Assembly (NCBI RefSeq): GCF_000723885.1
Contig: NZ_CCDG010000003.1
Coordinates: 62,001-126,000 of the forward strand
Direction of reading: 5' to 3'
DNA from: Paenibacillus camerounensis
GTDB taxonomy: Bacteria > Bacillota > Bacilli > Paenibacillales > Paenibacillaceae
DNA: 64,000 bases
The position numbers were made by a program, and so were the translations under genes. Of this stretch, positions 1 through 7,620 are shown in pieces. The notes under the pieces are model-generated. The model was not told the DNA's origin and did not search any database. It worked only from the letters and a program-made list of their open reading frames with translations. Within the stretch, counting starts at the first letter, position 1, and each line of letters opens with the position of its first letter.

Positions 1-1497
1 ACAGAAGGCTATACCCGCCAGCGTGTGAATATGAAAGCAGCTATACCTATTGAAGCATATGGACTCAATAACTCTACATTACCCGGCCAAATGGGGACAG
101 GGGTGGAGTTCACCTCGATTCAACGGATCAGGGAAATGTTTCTTGATGATCAGTATCGCGGCGAGAATGCCTCTAGCGGTAACTGGCTCATTCAATCAGA
201 TACTTTGGATAAACTTGAAGCAATTGTTAATGAGCCTTCGGATACAGGGATCAGAACAGTTCTTGATAACTTCTGGAAATCCTGGTCTGATCTAAGTAAG
301 AATCCAGAGGACCCTACAGCCCGGAAGATTGTGGTACAGACCGCACAATCCCTTACAGATGCCATTAACTATATGAGCACCCAGTTAGAGAACCTGGACA
401 AAGACCTTAATACCAACATTGATGTTAAGGGAAAAGAGATTCAGAGCTACCTCAACTCTATTGCAGACTTAAACCAGTCCATTTACAAAATCGAAGGTAT
501 GGGAGACCAAGCTAACGATCTGCGTGATCAACTGGATCTGTTGACAGATAAGCTCTCAAAAATTATTAATGTCACGGTTCTTGATACTGATGCAGGATAC
601 ACGATTTCCCTTGGCGGGCAGCCTCTTGTTCAGGGTGGTGCAGTAGCTGCAACGGTTGACAGTGCGTTTCTCAATAATGCTTATGCCTCCGGAGATCTAA
701 AAGCAGGCGAAGCGTACGGTATGATCTTTTCAAGTAAAAATTATGTCGCAGACTACAAAAAACAGCTGGATGATATGGCCAATACCATTGCTAATGGCGA
801 GGTTGAAGTTACAATTCCTTCCGGTGCCACACTTCCAGCAGGCACAACGGTACTTAAGGATTCTGAAATTCTAAACTCAGATGGAACCAAGACACTTCTG
901 CTTGCCGGTTCAGCAGTTCCTATCCCGCTAACTGGTGATCTAAAGACCACCGTAAAGGGACTTAACGGGCTGCATCAGCTGGGTTATGCATTGGATGGCA
1001 GTTCAGGACGTGCCTTTTTTACACCTTCTGTGGCTGGGGAGACAATTACTGCAAGTAATATCAGACTGAACTCAGAAATTGTTGCTAACCCTAATTTGTT
1101 TGCAACATCCCTCCGGATTACCACGGATAGTGCTGGTAATAGTGCAGTAGTTAAAGGGAATAACTTTCTGGCCACTCTATTCAGTAATATGAAGGATAAC
1201 ACGACATTTGTTTCGCCGGATGGTACCAAGAAAGGTTCGGTTGGTTCTTATCTCACTTCTATGGTGGGGCAGCTTGGGATTCAGTCACAAGAAGCTACAC
1301 GGCAAGCTACTAATTCAGATTATCTGGTTGAACAAGTAAACTCGCGGCGCCAATCGGTGAGCGGCGTATCCCTTGATGAAGAAATGTCGAATATGCTTGT
1401 ATTTCAGCATGCTTATAGCGCAGCTGCACGTTTCATGACTACTTACGACGAAATGCTTGATAAACTCATTAACGGTACCGGCACAGTCGGCAGATAA
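1..1497 (+). CDS. flgK: Flagellar hook-associated protein 1 (FlgK), 5' end outside the window
   Basis: FlgK forms the first junction zone between the flagellar hook and the filament outside the cell. The frame is open from base 1: the first codons read TEGYTRQRVNM, the signature that follows the N-terminal helix of FlgK, so the true start lies upstream. The 498 residues present include the variable central domains and the conserved C-terminal helix (SLDEEMSNMLVFQHAYSAAA) needed for polymerisation. A GTG at base 25 could be mistaken for the start but falls inside the conserved motif. flgL follows after 15 bases with its own ribosome site, so the two are probably co-transcribed. Identification is firm; only the missing N-terminus is unresolved. 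Confidence 0.95.
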   Translation, partial: TEGYTRQRVNMKAAIPIEAYGLNNSTLPGQMGTGVEFTSIQRIREMFLDDQYRGENASSGNWLIQSDTLDKLEAIVNEPSDTGIRTVLDNFWKSWSDLSKNPEDPTARKIVVQTAQSLTDAINYMSTQLENLDKDLNTNIDVKGKEIQSYLNSIADLNQSIYKIEGMGDQANDLRDQLDLLTDKLSKIINVTVLDTDAGYTISLGGQPLVQGGAVAATVDSAFLNNAYASGDLKAGEAYGMIFSSKNYVADYKKQLDDMANTIANGEVEVTIPSGATLPAGTTVLKDSEILNSDGTKTLLLAGSAVPIPLTGDLKTTVKGLNGLHQLGYALDGSSGRAFFTPSVAGETITASNIRLNSEIVANPNLFATSLRITTDSAGNSAVVKGNNFLATLFSNMKDNTTFVSPDGTKKGSVGSYLTSMVGQLGIQSQEATRQATNSDYLVEQVNSRRQSVSGVSLDEEMSNMLVFQHAYSAAARFMTTYDEMLDKLINGTGTVGR

Positions 1498-1512
1498 AAG
1501 GAGGAATAACTG

Positions 1513-2430
1513 ATGTTGAGGGTAACCTCCAATATGATGAACTCACAGTTGCTGCTTAATTTGAACAGAAATGCCCGTACGATGAATGATACGCAGCTGC
1601 AGCTGTCGACAGGACGCAAAATTAACAAGCCTTCGGATGACCCTGTAGGTATTACCTATTCCTTACGCTATCGTGCTGAAATATCATCTAACGAGCAGTA
1701 TACCAAAAATGTGGATAGTGCGCTCTCCTGGCTTGATTATAATGATACGGTGTTGGGACAGGCCGGCGATGTGGTTCAGCGGCTAAGAGAGCTTACTGTA
1801 CAGGCAGGGACCGGAAGTAATCCTCAGTCAGCCTTAGATAGTATTAATGAAGAAGTACTGCAGCTTAAAGAGCAGCTTGTTGATATTGCAAACAGCAAGC
1901 TTAACGGAAAATATATTTTTAACGGTGAGCAATATGATGCTAAGCCGTTTGATTTTGTTAAGGGCCCAGACGGAACCTTTGACACAACGAAGGCTATTAC
2001 TACAGATCCAGGCCAGATCCAATATGTTGTCGGTGAAGGGGTTCAGCTAACGATTAGCCAAAACGGAAATGATGTATTTGGCTACTCCTCAGATGCGGAT
2101 AATATTTTTAATATCATTAATAGTATTTCTAGCGCATTGAAGTCAGGTGACATTACTGCGGTATCGGATCAATTAGCTAATGTTGATACCCGTTTGGACA
2201 AGTTCCTTACTGCGCGTTCTGAGGTTGGTGCAAAAACTAACCGGGTAGAGCTGATGCAGGAAAGGCTTAGTGATCTTAATACCAACCTTAGTGAGCTTCA
2301 GGCTAAAACTGAGGATGCAAGTTACGAAGAACTGATTATGAATTCGAAGATACAAGAGAATATATATAATGCTTCACTTTCTGTAGGAGCCAAGATTATT
2401 TCGACTACACTCGTAGATTTCATCAGATAA
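1513..2430 (+). CDS. flgL: Flagellar hook-associated protein 3 (FlgL)
   Basis: FlgL is the second junction protein, joining FlgK to flagellin. The 305-residue product starts MLRVTSNMMNSQLLLNLNRN and has a flagellin-like N-terminal helix with the STGRKINKPSDDP segment at about residues 32-45. Its C-terminal amphipathic helix (about 270-305) ends in the LVDFIR tail. Length and both coiled-coil ends are normal for the family. The start at 1513 has AAAGGAGG ahead of it with good spacing. It sits between flgK and the DUF6470 gene, as in Bacillus subtilis, and probably belongs to the same late flagellar transcript. Confidence 0.95.
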   Translation: MLRVTSNMMNSQLLLNLNRNARTMNDTQLQLSTGRKINKPSDDPVGITYSLRYRAEISSNEQYTKNVDSALSWLDYNDTVLGQAGDVVQRLRELTVQAGTGSNPQSALDSINEEVLQLKEQLVDIANSKLNGKYIFNGEQYDAKPFDFVKGPDGTFDTTKAITTDPGQIQYVVGEGVQLTISQNGNDVFGYSSDADNIFNIINSISSALKSGDITAVSDQLANVDTRLDKFLTARSEVGAKTNRVELMQERLSDLNTNLSELQAKTEDASYEELIMNSKIQENIYNASLSVGAKIISTTLVDFIR

Positions 2431-2448
2431 CGGAGGTGCTACTCGCTG

Positions 2449-3012
2449 ATGCAGGGTATTCTGCAAATTCGACAGACACCAGCGGTTATTGGTATTGATG
2501 CTGATCCCGGTCAATATTCCATTTCCCAGCCCAAAGCTGAAGTTTCTATTACAACTACACCCGGGAAATTAAGTGTGGAGTCGTCGCGGCCACAGCTTCT
2601 AATAGATCAGAAGCAGGCTCACGCCGCCTATAACGGAGGTACGGTGCTTGAAATGAACGGGCGCATCTATTCGGGCATCAAGCAATTATACTTGCAGGCA
2701 ATTGCCAGAAGGGTCGAGCAGGGCAACCGGATGTCTGAGTTTTTTAAGCCCGGTAATTCTATTGGTGAAGTTTATGGTTTTGATACAAAGCCTAACTCCT
2801 TTCCTAATCCGTGCGGCCCCGCTTCTTACGATAATGTGAAGGTCCGTTTCGAATCACAGGCACCGCGAATCAGTTATCGTGCCGCCAATGTAGATATACA
2901 GGTTACTCAGCATGAACCGGAGATCGAGTACACCCGCGGAAAACTGGATATCTATATGCAGCAGTATAATTCTGTGGAATTTATTCCGCCGGACATTAAT
3001 ATGCAGATATAG
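2449..3012 (+). CDS. DUF6470 / YviE-family protein
   Basis: This 187-residue protein occupies the position of yviE between flgL and fliW in Bacillus subtilis and has the composition of the DUF6470 family. It begins MQGILQIRQTPAVIGIDADP and contains short beta-strand repeats of the type 'QPxAExSI...PGKLxVESSRPQLLID' at about residues 25-55, repeated near the C-terminus (about 120-187, with EPEIEYTRGKLDIY). There is no signal peptide and no membrane segment. The biochemical role of the family is not known to me; constant linkage to the FlgL/FliW region suggests an accessory role in late flagellar assembly. A GGAGGTG site precedes the ATG. A terminator-like hairpin follows before fliW. Confidence 0.8.
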   Translation: MQGILQIRQTPAVIGIDADPGQYSISQPKAEVSITTTPGKLSVESSRPQLLIDQKQAHAAYNGGTVLEMNGRIYSGIKQLYLQAIARRVEQGNRMSEFFKPGNSIGEVYGFDTKPNSFPNPCGPASYDNVKVRFESQAPRISYRAANVDIQVTQHEPEIEYTRGKLDIYMQQYNSVEFIPPDINMQI

Positions 3013-3018
3013 TATTTG

Positions 3019-3060
3019 AGCTATAGATGTGCCTAAGTGCGCGTCTATAGCCATTTTTCT
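3019..3060 (+). terminator. Terminator-like hairpin between yviE and fliW
   Basis: GCTATAGA at 3020-3027 pairs with TCTATAGC at 3044-3051, and five T residues follow at 3054-3058. fliW begins about 40 bases later with no obvious promoter of its own, so this may be a partial terminator that sets the ratio of upstream to downstream transcript. Confidence 0.55.
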
Positions 3061-3101
3061 ATATCACTCCAATTTCATAAAATGTTTAGGAGTTGAGTCA
3101 A

Positions 3102-3548
3102 TTGATTATAGAAACATTGTCGATGGGCAGACTTGAAGTGAGTGAAGAAGAATTGTATCATTTCCCCAAAGGCATTCCAGGTTTTGACGAAGAAACAGAT
3201 TTTGCATTAATCACACTTAAAGATACGCCGTTCTGGGTCTTGCAATCACTTAAAGAACAAGGGATTTCCTTCTTGCTCACGGATCCGTTTAACTTTTATC
3301 CGGGCTATGAGTTTGAACTGCCGGACGAAGAGGCTGCAGAGCTGAAGATTGAATCAGAGGTTATTATTCGGTCCATTATTACTTTGCATGAAAAAACAGA
3401 TCAATCAACGATTAATCTGTTGGCTCCAATCGTGTTCAATCCGGCTAACCGGATAGGTAAACAGATTGTGATTCATAGCCGAACTTATCATACCAAGCAT
3501 ATTCTGCTTCAGGAGCAGCCGGCAGCAGACGGAAAGGATGGTGGCTGA
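3102..3548 (+). CDS. fliW: Flagellar assembly factor FliW
   Basis: FliW binds flagellin and, when free of flagellin, binds CsrA and relieves its repression of hag translation. The 148-residue product begins [13 protein letters not shown] and contains the family motif FPKGIPGF near residue 24, followed by the beta-barrel core and the [12 protein letters not shown] segment. I chose the TTG at 3102 rather than the in-frame TTG at 3093. The AGGAG at 3088-3092 lies nine bases from 3102 but directly abuts 3093, and the shorter product matches family N-termini. The gene end overlaps the region that supplies the csrA ribosome site, so fliW and csrA are translationally close, the usual partner-switch arrangement. 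Confidence 0.92.
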   Translation: MIIETLSMGRLEVSEEELYHFPKGIPGFDEETDFALITLKDTPFWVLQSLKEQGISFLLTDPFNFYPGYEFELPDEEAAELKIESEVIIRSIITLHEKTDQSTINLLAPIVFNPANRIGKQIVIHSRTYHTKHILLQEQPAADGKDGG

Positions 3549-3549
3549 T

Positions 3550-3792
3550 GTGCTAGTGCTTTCCCGTAAAAAAGGTGAAACTATAGTCATTCAGGATCAG
3601 ATTGAGATCACGATTCTTAGTGTGGATGGTGATACAGTTAAAGTAGGTATTTCGGCGCCCAAGCATGTGGATATCTTTCGTAAAGAGGTCTATCTTTCCA
3701 TTCAAGAGGCAAATCGTGAATCTGCTGCCCCTCAGCAATCTGATCTTAATGCCTTGATTCACCGGCTGAGAGGATTAGGTAAGCAAGATTAA
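3550..3792 (+). CDS. csrA: Translational regulator CsrA
   Basis: CsrA is a small dimeric RNA-binding protein that blocks the ribosome site of hag mRNA and is antagonised by FliW. From the GTG at 3550 the product is 80 residues, beginning [14 protein letters not shown], the conserved first strand of the family, followed by the [19 protein letters not shown] core that carries the RNA-contacting residues. An in-frame ATG at 3538 overlaps the AAGGA ribosome site and would add four non-family residues, so I rejected it. The C-terminal extension (about residues 60-80) is typical of Bacillota. A terminator follows. Target sites are visible in the hag leader about 220 bases downstream. Confidence 0.93.
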   Translation: MLVLSRKKGETIVIQDQIEITILSVDGDTVKVGISAPKHVDIFRKEVYLSIQEANRESAAPQQSDLNALIHRLRGLGKQD

Positions 3793-3818
3793 TAAATCAC
3801 ATATAGAGGTATTGAGCG

Positions 3819-3847
3819 CCCGGGGCTGTGTGAGAGTCCCGGGTTTT
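3819..3847 (+). terminator. Rho-independent terminator after csrA
   Basis: CCCGGG at 3819-3824 pairs with CCCGGG at 3838-3843 and TTTT follows. It separates the flgK-csrA transcript from the independently promoted hag gene. Confidence 0.65.
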
Positions 3848-3931
3848 GTAGTGTACAGCTAACCTATTTACAGTCAAAATCAGCAGTTTGAGAGAAATGC
3901 AATATTTTTTTGGGAAAATTCAAAAATGCTC

Positions 3932-3959
3932 TAAACAGTTAGGGACCTGCCGTCGATAT
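3932..3959 (+). promoter_or_regulatory. Sigma-D (sigma-28)-type promoter of hag
   Basis: TAAA at 3932-3935, a 16-base spacer and GTCGATAT at 3952-3959 match the sigma-D consensus TAAA-N15/16-GCCGATAT with one mismatch. Transcription would start near 3966, giving a leader of about 90 bases before the flagellin ATG. That position and the following regulatory hairpin fit the known logic of flagellin genes. Confidence 0.75.
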
Positions 3960-4013
3960 ATTATTTAGACGCTGATCCGGCAGGGCGGCCGACCTTAACG
4001 GATTGGCGTTTAC

Positions 4014-4050
4014 CACATGGATGTGGAACTAACTTAATTTCAGGGAGGAA
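4014..4050 (+). promoter_or_regulatory. Two candidate CsrA binding sites in the hag leader
   Basis: CACATGGATGTG at 4014-4025 is a small hairpin (CACA/TGTG) presenting GGA in the loop. Its core ACATGGATGT matches the CsrA consensus ACARGGAUGU at nine of ten positions. A second GGA-containing site, CAGGGAGGAA at 4041-4050, is the Shine-Dalgarno sequence itself, seven bases before the ATG. The pair reproduces the two-site architecture (upstream anchor plus SD-overlapping site) known for Bacillus hag. Confidence 0.7.
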
Positions 4051-4057
4051 ATATCAA

Positions 4058-4960
4058 ATGATTATCAATCACAATATTGCTGCATTGAACACTCACCGTC
4101 AATTGGCTGTAAACACAGCTAACACAAACAAATCCATCGAGAAGCTGTCTTCCGGTCTTCGCATCAACCGTGCAGGTGATGACGCAGCTGGTCTGGCAAT
4201 CTCCGAAAAAATGCGCGGTCAAATCCGCGGTTTGGACATGGCTGCCAAGAACTCGCAAGACGGCATTTCCCTGATTCAGACTGCTGAAGGTGCACTGAAC
4301 GAAACTCACAGCATTCTGCAACGTATGCGTGAACTCGCAGTTCAATCTTCAAATGATACTAATACTGATACAGACCGTGCATCTCTGCAAAAAGAAGTGG
4401 ACGAATTGGCGAAGGAAATTACACGTATCGCTAACACCACTGAATTCAATACTAAGAAATTGCTTGATGGTTCAGCAAAAAATGGTACTGGCGTAACAAC
4501 TGGCGGAGCAACTGCAGCTAACCTGACCTTCCACATTGGTGCGAATGCTGGCCAAAACATTGAACTTGAAATTAACGCAATGGACGCAGCATCTCTTGGT
4601 GTAGCTGGAACAGGCGGTGCTTCCGCATCTGGTGCTACTGCAGCTACTGCAACATCCGGTATCAGCATTTCCAGCCAGGCTTCTGCGAATGCAGCAATTA
4701 CAAAGATTAATACTGCAATCGAAACTGTATCTACAGAACGCGCTAAGCTGGGTGCTTACCAGAACCGTCTGGAACACACTATCAACAACCTGAACACATC
4801 TTCTGAGAACCTGACTGCAGCTGAATCCCGTATTCGTGATGTAGACATGGCGAAAGAAATGATGGAACAGACGAAGAATAACATTCTTGCTCAGGCTGCT
4901 CAAGCAATGTTGGCGCAAGCTAACCAACAGCCGCAAGGCGTTCTGCAACTCCTTCGTTAA
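4058..4960 (+). CDS. hag: Flagellin
   Basis: Flagellin is the filament subunit secreted by the flagellar export apparatus. The 300-residue protein has the canonical N-terminal D0/D1 helices (MIINHNIAALNTHRQL, then KLSSGLRINRAGDDAAGLAI) and the C-terminal D1/D0 helices (ESRIRDVDMAKEMMEQTKNN, ending in LLR). The central domain, about residues 140-210, is short and rich in Gly, Ala, Ser and Thr, which offers many hydroxyl groups for O-glycosylation. A glycosyltransferase lies directly downstream. The gene has its own sigma-D-like promoter, a CsrA-regulated leader and a strong terminator, as expected for a highly expressed monocistron. Codon use is visibly more restricted than in neighbouring genes. 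Confidence 0.97.
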   Translation: MIINHNIAALNTHRQLAVNTANTNKSIEKLSSGLRINRAGDDAAGLAISEKMRGQIRGLDMAAKNSQDGISLIQTAEGALNETHSILQRMRELAVQSSNDTNTDTDRASLQKEVDELAKEITRIANTTEFNTKKLLDGSAKNGTGVTTGGATAANLTFHIGANAGQNIELEINAMDAASLGVAGTGGASASGATAATATSGISISSQASANAAITKINTAIETVSTERAKLGAYQNRLEHTINNLNTSSENLTAAESRIRDVDMAKEMMEQTKNNILAQAAQAMLAQANQQPQGVLQLLR

Positions 4961-5004
4961 TATTTAGCACAAGGCTGAATAGATTTAGAGTAATGTAGTA
5001 AAGA

Positions 5005-5046
5005 AGAATGTCTGTGAACCTTAAGGGTTTCAGACATTCTTTTTTT
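5005..5046 (+). terminator. Strong terminator of hag
   Basis: AGAATGTCTG and CAGACATTCT form a long stem (5005-5040) with an inner AACC/GGGTT pairing, followed by a run of T. Confidence 0.9.
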
Positions 5047-5100
5047 GTATTAACGCGAAAGGAGAGGGATCCTCTGTGTTTGTTAATAAGAGACAGAACC

Positions 5101-5128
5101 TAACCAAAGGTAAAAAGAATGCCGATAT
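5101..5128 (+). promoter_or_regulatory. Sigma-D-type promoter of the flagellin-linked glycosyltransferase
   Basis: TAAC at 5101-5104, a 16-base spacer and a perfect GCCGATAT at 5121-5128 match the sigma-D consensus with one change in the -35. It lies 36 bases before the chosen start codon, so this gene would be switched on together with flagellin. Confidence 0.65.
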
Positions 5129-5164
5129 ACATGTTATCACTATAAACCAGAGGAGATTTTGCTT

Positions 5165-7051
5165 ATGAATGCCTCCATCACATTATGTATGATTGTTAAG
5201 AATGAAGAGAAGGACCTGGAACGTTGTCTAGAGAGTGTAAAGGGCCAAGTGGATGAGATCATTATTGTAGATACCGGATCCAGTGACGATACAATAAATA
5301 TTGCCAAGAAATTCACTTCCGAGGTTCATTCCTTTACGTGGAATCAGCATTTTGCAGAGGCTCGTAACTACTCTATTCGCAAGGCAACCAAAGATTATAT
5401 TCTAGTGCTTGATGCAGATGAATACCTGGATAAGAATGTAGACTTGCAGCAGGATATATCTTCGGGATTGGATTATTATCTTTTCAATATCAAAAACTAC
5501 TATTCCTCCAGTGAGAGCTTTATGCACAGGGCAGTCCGCCTGTTCGTGAATAACGAGAACTTATTCTATGAAAATCGGCTGCATGAGCATTTGAATATTG
5601 TAGGCAATCCTACCTTTCAAGGAGGGGAAGCCGACAGCCTGATTCATCATACCGGGTATAGCCAGAAAACCATGGATGATAAAGATAAGCTAAAACGGAA
5701 TCTATCGCTTATGCAAAAAGCGGTGAGAGAAAATCCAGATGCGTATAACTTATACAATATGGGCAAGACGTATCTCTCTCTGAATGAACATCTAAAGGCA
5801 GCTGATTACTTTAAGAAAGCATATCCATTAAGTACAAATCGCGTGTTTCTTCCTGAACTTTTAACTAAGTTAGCTTTTTCTCTTGGTGAGCTTGCCAGAT
5901 ATGAGGAAGGCCTGCAAATATTAATAGATGCCGTACCTCTATTCCCTGAGGAAACAGAGATGCTCTTTATACAAGGAACATTGCTTCACAAGGCCGGATA
6001 TCAAAAAGACGCTATTGCGGCTTTTCAACAATGTCTGAAGCTTGGTGATAGCGGAACCTTGGTTACTGAAGGTTCAGGAAGCTATAGAGCAATGGAATTC
6101 ATAGGGGAGATTTACGAATCACAAAGAAAGCTGTCTCTTGCTTTTGAGGCTGTACTACAATCTCTTCAGATAAAAAAGAACTATATTCCTGCACTAAGAA
6201 GATATTTCAATATAACCTTGAAAGCAAGAATTCCTTTGAACGAAGTATACGAAACCATCAGACAGCTATATGACATCAAAAATATCGGAGACCTCCAGTT
6301 GCTGGTGGATGTAATGTATGACCTGAGACATCCGCTGCTCTCACGTCTCCTTATGGATTACCGGATTACAGTGCCGGTAAATATTGAAGCTGTTGCAAGT
6401 TTGTTCGACAAGCGGTATGAAGATGCTCGAACGGGTATGATGACAGTAGAGCGTATAACCTCATTAGATAACGGCCCGGATATGCTTCTGTTAGCATATT
6501 TATTAAAGGATTCACTACTATTGAAGCAGGCTGTTCAAGTTCTCAATTTGAGCCAGCGGGAATCCAAACTACTTAGTAAGCTGGTCTGCCGGGAAGAGAT
6601 TAACCCTGCGCAGCTGACTAATGCAGGGGAAGCGCTCCTGTTGGAGATCGCGAAGCAACTTATTATTCTTCAGGAGCCGGAACAGTTTGAGGCTATTACC
6701 AAAGAGCTGTTGGGAACGAAGCTTGAAACCCAGTGTAAGCTTGCAGTTTTGTTGGTTGACTACGGGTATGAGAATGTAGCATTTGACTTATTGGTAAAAT
6801 TGTATGGAGAGAAACCGCTGTCCATTCCGGTTATAGAATTGCTTGGAGACCTGTGCTGTAAAATGGGATATACCGATGATGCTGAGGTGCTGTATGCCAG
6901 GTTAATGGAGCTAAAGCCGGTTTATAGCTCATACGAGAAATGCTATGATTTGTTTGAGAGCCGAAATAACATCACAGGCATGAGAAGGATATGGCAGAAG
7001 ATTCAACAGCAATTCCCGCTGTCACAGTGGCAAATATCATTAAAAAAGTAA
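5165..7051 (+). CDS. Family 2 glycosyltransferase with TPR repeats, probably flagellin-modifying
   Basis: The 628-residue protein has an N-terminal GT-A fold domain of family GT2. It shows SITLCMIVKNEE at the start, IVDTGSSDDT at about 34-43 and a metal-binding D83-A84-D85. From about residue 180 onwards it is built of helical TPR-like repeats (for example NPDAYNLYNMGKTYLSLNEH). GT2-TPR fusions act on protein acceptors, with the TPR part holding the polypeptide. It lies between hag and flaG and has its own sigma-D-like promoter, so flagellin is the likely acceptor; that is inference. The start at 5165 (ATG) is nine bases after AGAGGAG; a TTG six bases earlier is less likely. The sugar donor cannot be read from the sequence. 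Confidence 0.8.
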   Translation: MNASITLCMIVKNEEKDLERCLESVKGQVDEIIIVDTGSSDDTINIAKKFTSEVHSFTWNQHFAEARNYSIRKATKDYILVLDADEYLDKNVDLQQDISSGLDYYLFNIKNYYSSSESFMHRAVRLFVNNENLFYENRLHEHLNIVGNPTFQGGEADSLIHHTGYSQKTMDDKDKLKRNLSLMQKAVRENPDAYNLYNMGKTYLSLNEHLKAADYFKKAYPLSTNRVFLPELLTKLAFSLGELARYEEGLQILIDAVPLFPEETEMLFIQGTLLHKAGYQKDAIAAFQQCLKLGDSGTLVTEGSGSYRAMEFIGEIYESQRKLSLAFEAVLQSLQIKKNYIPALRRYFNITLKARIPLNEVYETIRQLYDIKNIGDLQLLVDVMYDLRHPLLSRLLMDYRITVPVNIEAVASLFDKRYEDARTGMMTVERITSLDNGPDMLLLAYLLKDSLLLKQAVQVLNLSQRESKLLSKLVCREEINPAQLTNAGEALLLEIAKQLIILQEPEQFEAITKELLGTKLETQCKLAVLLVDYGYENVAFDLLVKLYGEKPLSIPVIELLGDLCCKMGYTDDAEVLYARLMELKPVYSSYEKCYDLFESRNNITGMRRIWQKIQQQFPLSQWQISLKK

Positions 7052-7210
7052 AGCGTCTTCACATTTCCGGGAATTAACTATAGTCAATAAGATAACTGTT
7101 ATAGGAATTGACACAAGGATAAAGATGGAACTATTCAAAAGATATTCTTCATAATGAATCTAATTCTTCCGATATATATAGTAAATAATTGTTTTTCGGA
7201 GGTTTTGCGC

Positions 7211-7600
7211 ATGGAAGTTCAATTCTCCTTGTCTGCGGTAACTATTGATCCTAGCAAACAGAACGCGAAGTATGAAGCTATGACTAAAAGTACTGAGCAA
7301 CAAAAGTCTACTGTAGAAATTGATAACAGTAACAAGCTGCAAAAGGCAAATAAGCAGGGAATCAATGTATCTATCGGTCAAGAGCAATTAATCAAGGCGA
7401 TTGATAAAGCTGTTAAGGCTTTAGAAGGTCCGTCAACAACACTTGAGATAAGTATTCATGAGAAGACACATGAGTTGATGGTCAAAGTGCTTAACAAAGA
7501 CACAGGAGAATTAATTCGTGAAGTGCCCCCGGAGAAAACACTGGATTTGGTTGCGAACATGATGGAGATTGCAGGTATTCTAATTGATGAGCGTATATAG
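7211..7600 (+). CDS. flaG: Flagellar protein FlaG
   Basis: FlaG influences filament length in other bacteria and regularly precedes fliD. From the ATG at 7211, eight bases after CGGAGG, the product has 129 residues. The N-terminal half (about 1-60) is polar and variable. The C-terminal half has the family pattern LEISIHEKTHELMVKVLNKD, then GELIREVPPEKTLDLVANM and a final helix. A longer reading from 7154 would add an N-terminus translated across the ribosome site and is unlikely. fliD follows after 20 bases. Confidence 0.9.
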   Translation: MEVQFSLSAVTIDPSKQNAKYEAMTKSTEQQKSTVEIDNSNKLQKANKQGINVSIGQEQLIKAIDKAVKALEGPSTTLEISIHEKTHELMVKVLNKDTGELIREVPPEKTLDLVANMMEIAGILIDERI

Positions 7601-7620
7601 GAAGGAGCTGAGGTAAACTT

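Noticed and set aside
7168..7175. TCCGATAT as a sigma-D -10 element ahead of flaG
   Set aside because: No TAAA-like -35 lies 14-17 bases upstream. A TTGACA at 7108-7113 has no good -10 partner either, so no promoter was called.
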